Positions 16,013-25,062 of a stretch of DNA of 36,004 nucleotides are shown in pieces. A model generated the notes under the pieces. The model was not told the origin of the DNA. It did not search any database and was given only the letters and a program-made list of their open reading frames with translations. The translations under genes and the position numbers were made by a program. This DNA comes from Methylotenera sp. (GTDB lineage Bacteria; Pseudomonadota; Gammaproteobacteria; Burkholderiales; Methylophilaceae). The stretch's first letter is position 1. Every line of letters begins with the position of its first letter. The stretch spans positions 1 through 36,004 of the forward strand of contig JALRGX010000018.1 of assembly GCA_023259635.1 (NCBI GenBank), written 5' to 3'.

Positions 16013-17055
16013 TGTGTATCCTGTGAAGTTTTTACAATAGGAGTTGTACGTATATGTTCGATTTCCAGCTGTTCACTGATGCGACGCAACACACCGCTAC
16101 GCGCCTCCTCGGTGGCGACATGAATTGCAGAAAGATAAGCCAGTTGGTCAGCTCCGCCATGGCTTTTTACAACAATACCGCGCAACCCCAGAAAGCTGGC
16201 ACCATTATAACGGCGAGGGTCTAAACGTTTTTTGAAGGATTTAAGTACAGGTAAAGCACAAAGTGCCATCAACTTGGTTAGCCAACTGCGCTTGAATTCC
16301 TGCGTTAGAAATTTACCCATCATATGTGCCAGGCCTTCGGTTGTTTTCAATGAAACATTACCAACAAAACCGTCACACACAACTAAATCAGTAGTGCCTT
16401 TGAAAATATCATCGCCTTCGACATTGCCGTAAAAATTCAAGTGGCTTGTTTTTAACAACTCGCCAGCTTGTTTTACAACTTCATTACCCTTAATGTCTTC
16501 TGAACCAATATTAAGCAAGCCTACGGTTGGACGTTCTTTATGCTCAACACAGCTTACCAGCATTGCCCCCATGATCGCGAACTGGTAAAGATGTTCAGGT
16601 GTGCAGTCAGCATTGGCACCTAAATCCATCATGTAAGTATTACCCTTTTCACTCGGCAGAACCGAAGCAATCGCTGGGCGATCAATGCCTGGCAAAGTTT
16701 TGAGCACAAATCGTGCTGTAGCCATTAGCGCTCCGGTATTGCCGGCACTGACGCAGGCATTAGCCTCTCCGTTTTTAACCAGGTTAATAGCCACGCGCAT
16801 AGATGAATCTTTTTTGTTTTTAAGCGCGCTCTGGGGAGATTCATCCATCGTCACGACTTCGCTTGCATGATGGATGCGCAAGCGTGGGCTTGTTGTTGTT
16901 TTTCGTGTTTTTAACTCTGATTCAATAGCGTCTTGCAAGCCAACCAATACGATATTGAGCTGGTCATCAGCCTCCAGCGCTTTTAGTGCGGCAGGAACAG
17001 TAACATGCGGACCATGATCGCCGCCCATTGCATCAATTGCGATTGTAATATCCAT
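16009..17055 (-). CDS. plsX: Phosphate acyltransferase
   Basis: A full-length (348 aa) PlsX with the N-terminal [35 protein letters not shown] near residue 105 and [12 protein letters not shown] near residue 230. It converts acyl-ACP to acyl-phosphate for PlsY, linking fatty-acid to phospholipid synthesis. It lies in the conserved yceD-rpmF-plsX-fabH order. A 222-bp gap containing a perfect 14-bp hairpin separates it from rpmF. Confidence 0.95.
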   Translation of the reverse strand: MDITIAIDAMGGDHGPHVTVPAALKALEADDQLNIVLVGLQDAIESELKTRKTTTSPRLRIHHASEVVTMDESPQSALKNKKDSSMRVAINLVKNGEANACVSAGNTGALMATARFVLKTLPGIDRPAIASVLPSEKGNTYMMDLGANADCTPEHLYQFAIMGAMLVSCVEHKERPTVGLLNIGSEDIKGNEVVKQAGELLKTSHLNFYGNVEGDDIFKGTTDLVVCDGFVGNVSLKTTEGLAHMMGKFLTQEFKRSWLTKLMALCALPVLKSFKKRLDPRRYNGASFLGLRGIVVKSHGGADQLAYLSAIHVATEEARSGVLRRISEQLEIEHIRTTPIVKTSQDTQ

Positions 17056-17172
17056 GTAGCTCCATACTCACTGAATGGTAAGGTTTAGTCGAAATACTAT
17101 AAGCCAAAAACTGGCAGTATGACTACGAGATAATAATAACTATACCGTGAAAAAATTGTGCCGTTAAAACAC

Positions 17173-17204
17173 TAGCGCCGCTCCAAGTATTTGGAGCGGC
17201 GCTA
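17173..17204 (-). terminator. Perfect 14-bp hairpin between rpmF and plsX
   Basis: TAGCGCCGCTCCAA and TTGGAGCGGCGCTA pair exactly around a 4-base loop. On the minus strand GTGTTTTAAC follows, a weak T-tract, so it may be an inefficient terminator or a message-stabilising structure. Confidence 0.55.
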
Positions 17205-17277
17205 AATGATTTCTTAACTGCCGGATGAATTCAATCTAAACAGTTGCTTAAGTATTGAATTTACAGGCTAAATTAAA

Positions 17278-17457
17278 TTACTCGCCTTTTGATGGCATTA
17301 CTTTACGACCACGGTAGTAGCCGTTTGGGCTAACGTGATGACGCAAGTGTGTTTCGCCAGTGGTTGGCTCAACCGCTAATGGTGGATTTGTCAAAAAGTC
17401 ATGTGAACGGTGCATGCCACGTTTTGAAGGTGTCTTTTTGTTTTGTTGAACTGCCAT
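17278..17457 (-). CDS. rpmF: Large ribosomal subunit protein bL32
   Basis: This gene is too short for the ORF track. The minus strand reads [20 protein letters not shown] at the start and [20 protein letters not shown] at the end, 59 residues. The start and end regions are hallmarks of bL32. GGAG lies 8 nt before the ATG. It follows yceD and precedes plsX, the conserved neighbourhood. A structural component of the 50S subunit. Confidence 0.97.
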   Translation of the reverse strand: MAVQQNKKTPSKRGMHRSHDFLTNPPLAVEPTTGETHLRHHVSPNGYYRGRKVMPSKGE

Positions 17458-17611
17458 AATAAAACTCCAATAAAATGATTAAAACATCATCTCAATTACT
17501 TACAAACCGATGCAGTTAAATGAATAGCGCATCACTAATTTAAGATACAAAAATAACTAATCCGCAATAATAATATAAAACAAAGCTTTTGTCAGCCTAA
17601 ATTAAAGCTTT

Positions 17612-18157
17612 TTATGATTTGATCAAACCCTTCAACACCGCAAACGGATTAGGTTTCTCCCCGCTTTGCATGGGCGCTTGTGTACAATCCCCTTCATGGG
17701 CCGGGGCAATTGGCATTGCCATAATGATTTCATCCTCAATGAGCGCCAGCAAATCCATAGCTTGACTGGCCTCCTGCAGGTCGTACCCGTCATCATCTTC
17801 AAGCGCTTCAGCATCAACATCACTTACACCTGCATCACTGATCAAATAATTAAAATCCAGACTTAAATTAAGTGGCATTTGTTCCAGGCAGCGCTGGCAA
17901 TAAGTGGTCAGGTCTGCATTTAATGTGAGATGTAAAAAATGCTGCCCAAGTACATTGGTTTCACCATTCAGGGAAAAATTAATAACATTGCCATCTTGCA
18001 AGGAATTTTTATTGCTGGCAGACAAATCGTCATGCGGCGCTTGCGATGCTAGCAGCTCAGCAAGCCTGGGGCATTCTGCAAGAGACAATGCGCCTGCAAG
18101 ATGCTCGTTTCTTTTGGCAAAGGCTACGTTATCTATCAGCAATGGATGGGTACTCAT
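17612..18157 (-). CDS. yceD: YceD family protein (DUF177), 23S rRNA accumulation factor
   Basis: A 181-residue acidic protein. The pattern LTLNADLTTYCQRCLEQMPL (paired cysteines) followed by DFNYLISD and an acidic stretch near the middle is the DUF177/YceD signature. In E. coli it acts in 23S rRNA accumulation; the biochemical mechanism is not settled. ATG 18157 is preferred to the TTG two codons earlier. It is directly upstream of rpmF with a weak AAAGCTTT hairpin between, and divergent from pycA. Confidence 0.88.
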   Translation of the reverse strand: MSTHPLLIDNVAFAKRNEHLAGALSLAECPRLAELLASQAPHDDLSASNKNSLQDGNVINFSLNGETNVLGQHFLHLTLNADLTTYCQRCLEQMPLNLSLDFNYLISDAGVSDVDAEALEDDDGYDLQEASQAMDLLALIEDEIIMAMPIAPAHEGDCTQAPMQSGEKPNPFAVLKGLIKS

Positions 18158-18217
18158 TTTCAATGCTCACTGTGAATTAAAATGTAAATTATTGCACTTA
18201 AATTTAGTGCTGGGGAT

Positions 18218-18245
18218 TTGGCTATCAGCCAGCACATGCTACAAT
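18218..18245 (+). promoter_or_regulatory. Sigma-70-type promoter for pycAB
   Basis: TTGGCT (18218-18223), a 16-bp spacer and TACAAT (18240-18245). It predicts a start near 18252, downstream of the ORF-track start, which supports the GTG at 18281 as the true start of pycA. Confidence 0.55.
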
Positions 18246-18280
18246 TATGCGGTTTTTGTATTAAATTTAAGGTTTACTAC

Positions 18281-19699
18281 GTGTTCAAAAAAATTCTAGT
18301 TGCTAACCGCGGTGAAATCGCAGTGCGTATTGTACGCGCTTGCTCAGAAATGGGCATCAAATCCGTTGCAATTTATTCAGATGCGGATCGTCAGGCTTTG
18401 CATGTAAAAAAAGCTGACGAGGCCTATCATATCGGCACAGACCCTGTGTCTGGATATCTGAATGCACACAATATTGTAAATCTCGCAGTAGCAACAGGTT
18501 GCGATGCACTGCATCCCGGATACGGTTTCTTATCTGAAAATCCGGAATTAGCAGAAATATGCGAGCGCCGCGGCATCAAATTCATTGGCCCTAGTGCGCA
18601 TGTAATTCGCCAGATGGGTGATAAAATCCAAGCCCGCAATGCAATGACCAATGCCGGCATCCCCTGCACACCTGGCAGTAATGGTAACTTGAAAAACCTT
18701 GATGAAGCCGTGGCACTTGCAAGCAAGATTGGCTATCCAGTGATGCTTAAGGCTACCAACGGTGGCGGTGGACGCGGCATTCGCCGATGTGACAGTGAAA
18801 AAGAATTACTGAGTAATTATGATAGGGTAATCAGTGAGGCTAGCAAAGCTTTCGGCAAGCCTGAAGTGTTTCTGGAAAAATGCGTCATATCCCCACGTCA
18901 CATTGAAGTGCAGGTGTTAGCGGACTCGCAAGGCCATGCGATTCACTTGTTTGAACGTGACTGTTCCATTCAGCGCCGCAACCAGAAGCTGATTGAAATT
19001 GCACCTTCCCCGCAATTAAGCCAGGCGCAGCGTGATTATATCGGTGGCCTAGCTGTTAAAGCGGCAAAAGCGGTTGGATATGAGAATGCCGGCACCGTCG
19101 AGTTCCTGCTGGACTCAGACAACACTTTCTATTTCATGGAAATGAATACTCGCTTGCAGGTTGAGCACACGGTTACAGAAACCATTACCGGCATTGATAT
19201 CGTGCAAGAGCAAATCCGCATTGCATATGGTTTGCCATTACAATACAAACAAAATGAAGTGCAATTCCGCGGTTATGCCATGGAGTTCCGTATTAATGCG
19301 GAAGATCCAAAAAATGGCTTTTTACCAAGTTTTGGTAAAATTACACGTTATTACGCACCAGGCGGCCCTGGCGTAAGGATGGATGCGGCAATCTACAGTG
19401 ACTATGTTATTCCGCCCTATTACGATTCCATGTGTGCAAAACTTACGGTGTGGGCACTGGATTGGAACAGCGTCATTGAACGGGGACGCCGTGCTTTGGA
19501 TGACATGTTGATTTATGGTGTAAAAACAACCATTCCTTATTATCAACAAATTCTAAAACATCAGGATTTTAGAAAAGCAGAATTCAACACCAGCTTTGTG
19601 GAATCACATCCGGAACTGGCAAACTACGCTAACGAGATTCCGCCGGAATTGATTGCCGCGGCTATTTCTGCAGCGATTGCAGCGCACGAAGGCATTTAA
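18281..19699 (+). CDS. pycA: Pyruvate carboxylase subunit A (biotin carboxylase)
   Basis: The start is GTG 18281 (VFKKILVANRGEIAVRI) with AAGG ~9 nt upstream; the extra 21 residues in the ORF track lie upstream of the likely transcription start and are not family-like. The 472-residue protein is an ATP-grasp biotin carboxylase: glycine-rich ATP loop GGGGRGIRR near residue 165, FLEKCV...HIEVQV, the RDCSIQRRNQKLIE segment, and MNTRLQVEHTVTE near residue 295. It carboxylates biotin on its partner. The adjacent pycB identifies it as the two-subunit pyruvate carboxylase rather than AccC, though sequence alone does not fully separate the two. Anaplerotic supply of oxaloacetate. Confidence 0.88.
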   Translation: MFKKILVANRGEIAVRIVRACSEMGIKSVAIYSDADRQALHVKKADEAYHIGTDPVSGYLNAHNIVNLAVATGCDALHPGYGFLSENPELAEICERRGIKFIGPSAHVIRQMGDKIQARNAMTNAGIPCTPGSNGNLKNLDEAVALASKIGYPVMLKATNGGGGRGIRRCDSEKELLSNYDRVISEASKAFGKPEVFLEKCVISPRHIEVQVLADSQGHAIHLFERDCSIQRRNQKLIEIAPSPQLSQAQRDYIGGLAVKAAKAVGYENAGTVEFLLDSDNTFYFMEMNTRLQVEHTVTETITGIDIVQEQIRIAYGLPLQYKQNEVQFRGYAMEFRINAEDPKNGFLPSFGKITRYYAPGGPGVRMDAAIYSDYVIPPYYDSMCAKLTVWALDWNSVIERGRRALDDMLIYGVKTTIPYYQQILKHQDFRKAEFNTSFVESHPELANYANEIPPELIAAAISAAIAAHEGI

Positions 19700-19757
19700 T
19701 TGCCCTCGTTAACACTTACCAAGATTAACTTATAACCTTAAAGCGATAGATTAAAAA

Positions 19758-21605
19758 ATGGCAAAAGTACATGTTTCTGAATTAGTTTTACGTGATGGTC
19801 ACCAATCACTCATTGCGACGCGCCTGCGTACCGATGACATGCTTCCCATCTGTTCAAAGCTTGATTCTATTGGCTTTTGGTCACTGGAAGCCTGGGGTGG
19901 TGCAACATTTGATGCATGCGTGCGTTTTTTGAAAGAAGACCCTTGGGAGCGTTTGGCAAAACTGCGTAAAGCTTTGCCAAATAGCCGCATTCAAATGCTG
20001 CTACGTGGCCAGAACTTATTAGGCTACCGTCATTACTCTGATGATGTGGTACGCGCATTCGTACAGAAATCAGCAAATAACGGTGTAGATGTATTCCGTA
20101 TATTTGATGCAATGAATGATCTACGTAATTTGAAAACATCGATCGAAGCTGTAAAAAAAGTTGGAAAACACGCTGAAGGTACAATTAGCTATACCACCAG
20201 CCCGGTTCACAATGTTGACTACTTCGTCAGTCTTGCAAAAGAACTTGAAGCAATGGGCTCAGATACAATTGCCATAAAAGATATGGCAGGCCTGCTCACA
20301 CCGCAGGCTACGAGCGATTTGGTAAAGGCGCTAAGTGCGAATGTTAACCTGCCTATTCACCTGCACAGCCATGCAACTTCAGGCTTGTCTGCAATGTGCA
20401 TGCTCAGGGGCATTGAAGCAGGGACATCGATTGTTGACACCTGTAACTCTTCTTTTGGCGAAGGTGCAAGCCACACCTCTACAGAAAGTTTAGTCGCGGC
20501 ATTAAAAGATACCGAATATGACACTGGTTTAGATTTGGCCGCATTACAGGAAATCACTGCCTACTTCCGTGATGTACGTAAAAAATACTGGCAATTTGAA
20601 AGTGATTTTACTGGCGTAGATACCCGTGTACTGGTCAATCAGGTACCAGGCGGCATGATTTCAAACCTATCAAACCAGTTAAAAGAGCAAGGTTCACTTA
20701 ATCGCATGGACGAAGTGTTAGCCGAGATTCCACGCGTCCGTCAGGATTTGGGCTATCCTCCACTGGTAACGCCTACCTCGCAAATCGTGGGCACACAGGC
20801 TGTGCTTAATGTCATGACTGGTGAGCGTTACAAATCAATCACCAACGAAGTGAAAAATTACTTCCTCGGCCATTATGGGAAATCCCCAGCCCCGGTTGAT
20901 GAAAGCGTAAAGACAAAAGCTGTTGGCGATAGTGAAGTCATTACCTGTCGTCCGGCCGATTTATTAGAGCCAGAAATGGAAAAACTCACTATAGAAGCCG
21001 AGCTCTTCGCAAAATCCCAAGAAGATGTGCTGACATATGCCATGTTCCCGGATATCGGCCAAACCTTTTTACAAGAACGTAATGCCGGCTCGGCCGCACC
21101 TGAAGCGCTGCTGGAAAAAGCAGCAGCACAATCTGGTTCGTCCCGTTTTGCGCCTAATGAGTTCAAAGTTACCTTGCATGGAGAAACATTCCATATCAAC
21201 CTGACCGGAAGCGGTCATGCCGGTGAAGAACATCGCCCGTACTATGTCACTATTGATGGCATTGCTGAAGAAGTCATCGTTGAAACCTTGAGTGAAATTG
21301 AAGTCTCTGATAGCGGCGTTACATCAGGCGGCAGCAAGAAAAAAACTGCCAGCAATACAGAAAGCGGCCGCCCGCGCGCAACACATGCCGGACACGTTAC
21401 CACGTCAATGCCAGGCACCATCGTTGCGGTAAAGGTAAAAGTTGGTGATAAAGTGAAGGCTGGTGATGGCGTGCTTGTGATTGAAGCCATGAAAATGGAA
21501 AATGAAATCCAGGCCGCCACTTCAGGCGTTGTTGTCGCTGTCAATGTAAGCAAAGGCGATACAGTAACACCTGATGAAGCTTTGCTTGAAATCCAACCAG
21601 AGTAA
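19758..21605 (+). CDS. pycB: Pyruvate carboxylase subunit B (carboxyltransferase plus biotinyl domain)
   Basis: The 615-residue protein has an N-terminal carboxyltransferase TIM barrel (ELVLRDGHQSLIATR at ~7-21; the carboxylated lysine in TIAIKDMAGLL ~175; metal histidines in LPIHLHSHATSG ~203), a conserved middle domain, an Ala/Ser/Gly linker (~515-540) and a C-terminal biotinyl domain with Lys579 in EAMKMENEI. OadA of sodium-pumping oxaloacetate decarboxylase is very similar, but no beta or gamma membrane subunits are present and a biotin carboxylase lies 58 bp upstream, so pyruvate carboxylase is the better call. A strong terminator follows. Confidence 0.88.
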   Translation: MAKVHVSELVLRDGHQSLIATRLRTDDMLPICSKLDSIGFWSLEAWGGATFDACVRFLKEDPWERLAKLRKALPNSRIQMLLRGQNLLGYRHYSDDVVRAFVQKSANNGVDVFRIFDAMNDLRNLKTSIEAVKKVGKHAEGTISYTTSPVHNVDYFVSLAKELEAMGSDTIAIKDMAGLLTPQATSDLVKALSANVNLPIHLHSHATSGLSAMCMLRGIEAGTSIVDTCNSSFGEGASHTSTESLVAALKDTEYDTGLDLAALQEITAYFRDVRKKYWQFESDFTGVDTRVLVNQVPGGMISNLSNQLKEQGSLNRMDEVLAEIPRVRQDLGYPPLVTPTSQIVGTQAVLNVMTGERYKSITNEVKNYFLGHYGKSPAPVDESVKTKAVGDSEVITCRPADLLEPEMEKLTIEAELFAKSQEDVLTYAMFPDIGQTFLQERNAGSAAPEALLEKAAAQSGSSRFAPNEFKVTLHGETFHINLTGSGHAGEEHRPYYVTIDGIAEEVIVETLSEIEVSDSGVTSGGSKKKTASNTESGRPRATHAGHVTTSMPGTIVAVKVKVGDKVKAGDGVLVIEAMKMENEIQAATSGVVVAVNVSKGDTVTPDEALLEIQPE

Positions 21606-21625
21606 TCAATTTGTTTTTTAACGCT

Positions 21626-21657
21626 AAAGCCGACAGAATCCTACTGTCGGCTTTTTT
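21626..21657 (+). terminator. Intrinsic terminator after pycB
   Basis: AAAGCCGACAG, a 7-nt loop, then CTGTCGGCTTTTTT. A GC-rich stem with a full T-tract, only 17 bp before the yceF start. Confidence 0.9.
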
Positions 21658-21674
21658 ATTCTCAGTATAAATTT

Positions 21675-22256
21675 ATGAACAAAAACCTCATTCTTGCCTC
21701 TTCTTCTCCCTTTCGGCGTGAACTGCTTACACGTTTACAAATCCCCTTTTCATGCGTATCACCGGATGTAGATGAGACACCCTTACCCAACGAATTACCT
21801 CAAGAAACCGCGCTGAGGCTGGCACAGGTAAAAGCAAGAAAGATAGGCGCATCGCACACGGACGCACTAATTATCGGCTGCGACCAGGTTGCAACTTTAG
21901 ATAACCAGCAATTGGGTAAACCGTTAACACACGAAAATGCTACCAGGCAACTACGTTTGATGCGTGGCAGGGAAGTCATTTTTCATAGCGCACTTTGTCT
22001 TTACAATGCAGCTACACAAAGCATGCAAGCAGAAGTGGTACCTTTTGTCGTGAAATTCAGGAATCTGACTGATACTCAAATTGAAAGTTATCTAAATAAA
22101 GAACAGCCGTACCATTGTGCCGGCAGTGCAAAATCTGAAGGCCTTGGCATTGCTATTATTGAGAAAATGACGGGTGACGATCCTAATGCACTCATTGGAT
22201 TACCATTAATTGCACTGGTTAATATGCTACAGAATGAAGGTTTGGCAGTAATATAG
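21675..22256 (+). CDS. yceF: Maf-family nucleotide pyrophosphatase, YceF subgroup (7-methyl-GTP pyrophosphatase)
   Basis: A 193-residue Maf fold. It shows [19 protein letters not shown] at the start (SSSPFRR is the YceF-type version of the phosphate-binding motif), [24 protein letters not shown] near residue 70 and [12 protein letters not shown] near residue 150. The YceF subgroup hydrolyses 7-methyl-GTP and similar modified nucleotides in the cytoplasm. In E. coli it lies next to yceD-rpmF; here pycAB separates them. No Shine-Dalgarno is obvious and the pycB terminator ends 17 bp upstream. Confidence 0.85.
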   Translation: MNKNLILASSSPFRRELLTRLQIPFSCVSPDVDETPLPNELPQETALRLAQVKARKIGASHTDALIIGCDQVATLDNQQLGKPLTHENATRQLRLMRGREVIFHSALCLYNAATQSMQAEVVPFVVKFRNLTDTQIESYLNKEQPYHCAGSAKSEGLGIAIIEKMTGDDPNALIGLPLIALVNMLQNEGLAVI

Positions 22257-22310
22257 ACGCTGAGTGTAACCAAGTAGATACAGTACAAATCCATTTAAAA
22301 GGAATATGCC

Positions 22311-23756
22311 ATGTCTGCCCGACACATATTAATTACATCTGCCATTCTTTCAGCATTTTCTACTGTTGCAATCCCGGCCGAACTGAATGAAATACATAGC
22401 ACGTTAAATGACCAGCAAACTGTAGCAGTTACTATTTACAATAACAATCTGGCTTTAGTAAAAGACCAGCGCAAAGTAAATCTGAATAGCGGCCTCAATA
22501 GCCTGGCATTACGGGATGTCAGCGCCCAGATAAGGCCTGAAACAGCATTATTGCGCAGCTTGAGCCATGATGGAAGTTTTACCACACTAGAGCAGAATTT
22601 CGATTTCGATTTGCTCACACCGCAAAAACTGCTTGAAAAATATGTTGGTAAAAATGTATCCATTGTCAGAGTTAACCCGGCCACAGGTGCTGAAACCAGC
22701 GAGCAGGCAGTTGTTCTCTCAGCCAATAATGGAGTAGTACTGAAAATTGGCAATCGCATTGAAACCGGAATACCGGGTCGTATTATTTACGATGACGTAC
22801 CCGACAACCTTCGCGACCGCCCTACTCTAGTGACTAAACTTAACAACAAAACAGCTTCCATGCAAACTGTGGAACTCAGCTATTTAACTGGAGGCTTGGG
22901 CTGGAGGGCAGATTACGTAGCCGAGTTAAGTCCTAAAGAGGACAGCATAGATTTATCAGGCTGGGTTACGCTAACCAACACCAGCGGCACCAGTTATAAC
23001 AACGCAAAACTGCAGCTCGTTGCCGGCGATGTAAATACGGTGCGAGAGAGTTACCCCAGACCAGTGGCAATACGCAAGAATATGGCAATGATCGCTGAAG
23101 ATAGTGCCGGCATGGCCGAGGAGTCTTTACTTGAATATCATTTATATTCACTGGAGCGCCCAACCACGATCGCAGAGAACCAAACCAAACAAGTGGCATT
23201 ATTGTCTGCTTCCAACATACCTGCACGTAAAGAGCTTGTTCTGCGTGGTGCAGACTATTATTACGGCGCAAGTTATGGTGATTTAGGCCAAAAAATGAAA
23301 GTCGGTACCTTTATTGAGTTTGATAATAAGGAAGCTGCAAAACTCGGAATGCCTTTGCCTAAAGGCATTATGCGAGTCTATAAGAAAGATAGTCAGGGTA
23401 ATGCCCAGTTCGTAGGTGAGGATAAGATCGACCATACCCCAAAAAATGAAACTGTACGTTTGAAACTTGGCGACTCCTTTGACGTAACCGCTGACAAAAA
23501 ACAAACGGATTTCAAGGCGCTACCGCGCCCCGTTAAAGGAAACAGTTTATTTGAAAGTGCGTATGAGATCGTACTCAAAAATGCAAAAAAAGAACGGGTA
23601 ACAGTGGTAGTTCAAGAACCGATACCAGGTGACTGGAAAATACTTAAAGAAAATCATATAAGCCAGAAGGCCACAAGTAATACTGCAGCATGGAAAATAG
23701 AAATACCCGCTGAAAGTAAAACCATTTTAAACTACCGTGTACAAGTAAAGTATTGA
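22311..23756 (+). CDS. Secreted DUF4139-domain protein
   Basis: A 481-residue protein with a signal peptide (RHILITSAILSAFSTVAIPAE). The mature part begins VAVTIYNNNLALVKDQRKVNL and contains YLTGGLGWRADYVAELS (~195-211), the typical DUF4139 core where a beta-sandwich is preceded by a W-x-A-x-Y turn, then WVTLTNTSGTSYNNAKLQLVAGDV. The C-terminal portion ends in ...TILNYRVQVKY. AAGGA lies 7 nt before the ATG. Function is unknown; it is probably exported to the periplasm or cell surface. It lies between yceF and an RsmI-like methyltransferase. Confidence 0.85.
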   Translation: MSARHILITSAILSAFSTVAIPAELNEIHSTLNDQQTVAVTIYNNNLALVKDQRKVNLNSGLNSLALRDVSAQIRPETALLRSLSHDGSFTTLEQNFDFDLLTPQKLLEKYVGKNVSIVRVNPATGAETSEQAVVLSANNGVVLKIGNRIETGIPGRIIYDDVPDNLRDRPTLVTKLNNKTASMQTVELSYLTGGLGWRADYVAELSPKEDSIDLSGWVTLTNTSGTSYNNAKLQLVAGDVNTVRESYPRPVAIRKNMAMIAEDSAGMAEESLLEYHLYSLERPTTIAENQTKQVALLSASNIPARKELVLRGADYYYGASYGDLGQKMKVGTFIEFDNKEAAKLGMPLPKGIMRVYKKDSQGNAQFVGEDKIDHTPKNETVRLKLGDSFDVTADKKQTDFKALPRPVKGNSLFESAYEIVLKNAKKERVTVVVQEPIPGDWKILKENHISQKATSNTAAWKIEIPAESKTILNYRVQVKY

Positions 23757-23759
23757 TTA

Positions 23760-24482
23760 ATGACGACTTCCATAAAACCGGGCACACTCTATTTTATTCC
23801 CGTAACACTTGGCGATGACAATCTTGAGCGCACATTGCCACCTGATGTCATCCGCATTGCACAGAAGCTGGAAGTGTTCGTGGTGGAAAATGAAAAGACA
23901 GCGCGTCATTTTTTAGGGCTGATGAAAACCTTCAGGCCAGTACGCGAGCTGACTTTGCTAACGTTAAACGAGCATACTGAAGAGAAGGCAATCCCGGCCT
24001 TACTTACACCGCTGCTTGCAGGCAAAGATGTTGGCGTAATGAGTGAAGCTGGCTGCCCAGGCATTGCCGACCCCGGTGCAAAGCTCGCTGCGCTGGCACA
24101 TAAGAAAGGCATCCGCGTTACACCGCTGGTAGGCCCAAGCTCTATTTTATTAAGCCTAATGGCATCTGGTTTTAACGGCCAGCGATTTACCTTTCTTGGG
24201 TACCTGCCTGCTGATAAAGCAGCCCGTGTACACCGCCTGAAAGAGATCGAGAAATACTCGCAGAAGCACAACGAGACGCAGATATTTATTGAAACCCCGT
24301 ATCGTAACCAGCACTTACTAGCGGATATTCTGGCACATTGCCATCCTGACACACAACTCTGCGTTGCGTGTAATATCAGCTTGGAAGATGAATTGATCAT
24401 CAGCCGCTACGTTAAGGTATGGAAACAACAGCCTTTGCCTGACCTGCATAAGAAGCCGGCTGTTTTCTTGTTATTAGCTTAG
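23760..24482 (+). CDS. SAM-dependent methyltransferase, tetrapyrrole-methylase fold (RsmI-like)
   Basis: The 240-residue protein has the tetrapyrrole methylase/RsmI pattern: GTLYFIPVTLGD at the start, DVGVMSEAGCPGIADPGAKLAALAHKKG near residue 95, VTPLVGPSSILLSLMASGFNGQRFTFLGYLP near residue 125 and FIETPYRNQHLLADIL near residue 180. It resembles RsmI (16S rRNA C1402 ribose methylation) but is shorter than typical RsmI, lacking the C-terminal extension, and belongs to the paralogous set often found beside Maf genes in betaproteobacteria. The substrate is unassigned. It starts 3 nt after the upstream stop. Confidence 0.85.
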   Translation: MTTSIKPGTLYFIPVTLGDDNLERTLPPDVIRIAQKLEVFVVENEKTARHFLGLMKTFRPVRELTLLTLNEHTEEKAIPALLTPLLAGKDVGVMSEAGCPGIADPGAKLAALAHKKGIRVTPLVGPSSILLSLMASGFNGQRFTFLGYLPADKAARVHRLKEIEKYSQKHNETQIFIETPYRNQHLLADILAHCHPDTQLCVACNISLEDELIISRYVKVWKQQPLPDLHKKPAVFLLLA

Positions 24483-24488
24483 CAGTAC

Positions 24489-25055
24489 CTAGGAATTAGC
24501 GAGCAGTATTTTCACCGGTGCATAACTGCGCCTGTGCACGTCTGATACGCCATGCACGCTTAGCATTTCCAGGTGGTAAGGTGTCGGATAGCCCTTGTGT
24601 TTGGCAAAGCCATACTGCGGATATTTAACATCTAACGCATAAAGCTCAGCATCACGTGCCGTTTTAGCAAGGATAGATGCAGCGGAAATTGCCTGTACTT
24701 TACTATCTCCTTTTACAATCGCCTCGCATGGCAGTGCAGTTTTTGGGCATTTATTACCATCCACCTGTACCAGATCAGGCAATACTTCCAGCATTTCAAT
24801 CGCACGCTTCATGGCTAGCAAACTCGCCTGCAAAATATTGATTTCATCAATTTCTTCTGCCGTACAACTGGCAACAGCCCAGGCTAATGATTTTTTTTTA
24901 ATCTCAGCCGCTAAATAATCACGCTTCTTCTCGGAAAGTTTTTTGGAATCAGCGAGACCGATTATTGGTTGACTTTCATCGAGAATGACAGCTGCAGCAT
25001 ATACACTGCCAGCCAACGGCCCACGTCCGGCCTCATCTACACCGCAGATCAACAT
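24489..25055 (-). CDS. rnhB: Ribonuclease HII
   Basis: The 188-residue protein begins [16 protein letters not shown], giving catalytic Asp7 and Glu8. The [12 protein letters not shown] segment, VDGNKC and [14 protein letters not shown] follow, matching type II RNase H. It removes ribonucleotides from DNA-RNA hybrids in the cytoplasm. It begins 7 nt after the lpxB stop, at the end of the lpx cluster, and converges with the methyltransferase gene. Confidence 0.95.
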   Translation of the reverse strand: MLICGVDEAGRGPLAGSVYAAAVILDESQPIIGLADSKKLSEKKRDYLAAEIKKKSLAWAVASCTAEEIDEINILQASLLAMKRAIEMLEVLPDLVQVDGNKCPKTALPCEAIVKGDSKVQAISAASILAKTARDAELYALDVKYPQYGFAKHKGYPTPYHLEMLSVHGVSDVHRRSYAPVKILLANS

Positions 25056-25062
25056 AAGTCAT

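Noticed and set aside
17582-17611. AAAGCTTT ... AAAGCTTT hairpin between yceD and rpmF as a terminator
   Set aside because: Short AT-rich stem with a 14-base loop and a poor T-tract, and each arm is self-palindromic; not convincing.
18218-18280. N-terminal extension of pycA in the ORF track
   Set aside because: It begins within the predicted promoter and is not conserved-looking; GTG 18281 aligns with the family N-terminus.
19758-21605. OadA of a sodium-pumping oxaloacetate decarboxylase
   Set aside because: No beta or gamma membrane subunit genes are adjacent, and a biotin carboxylase gene is directly upstream.
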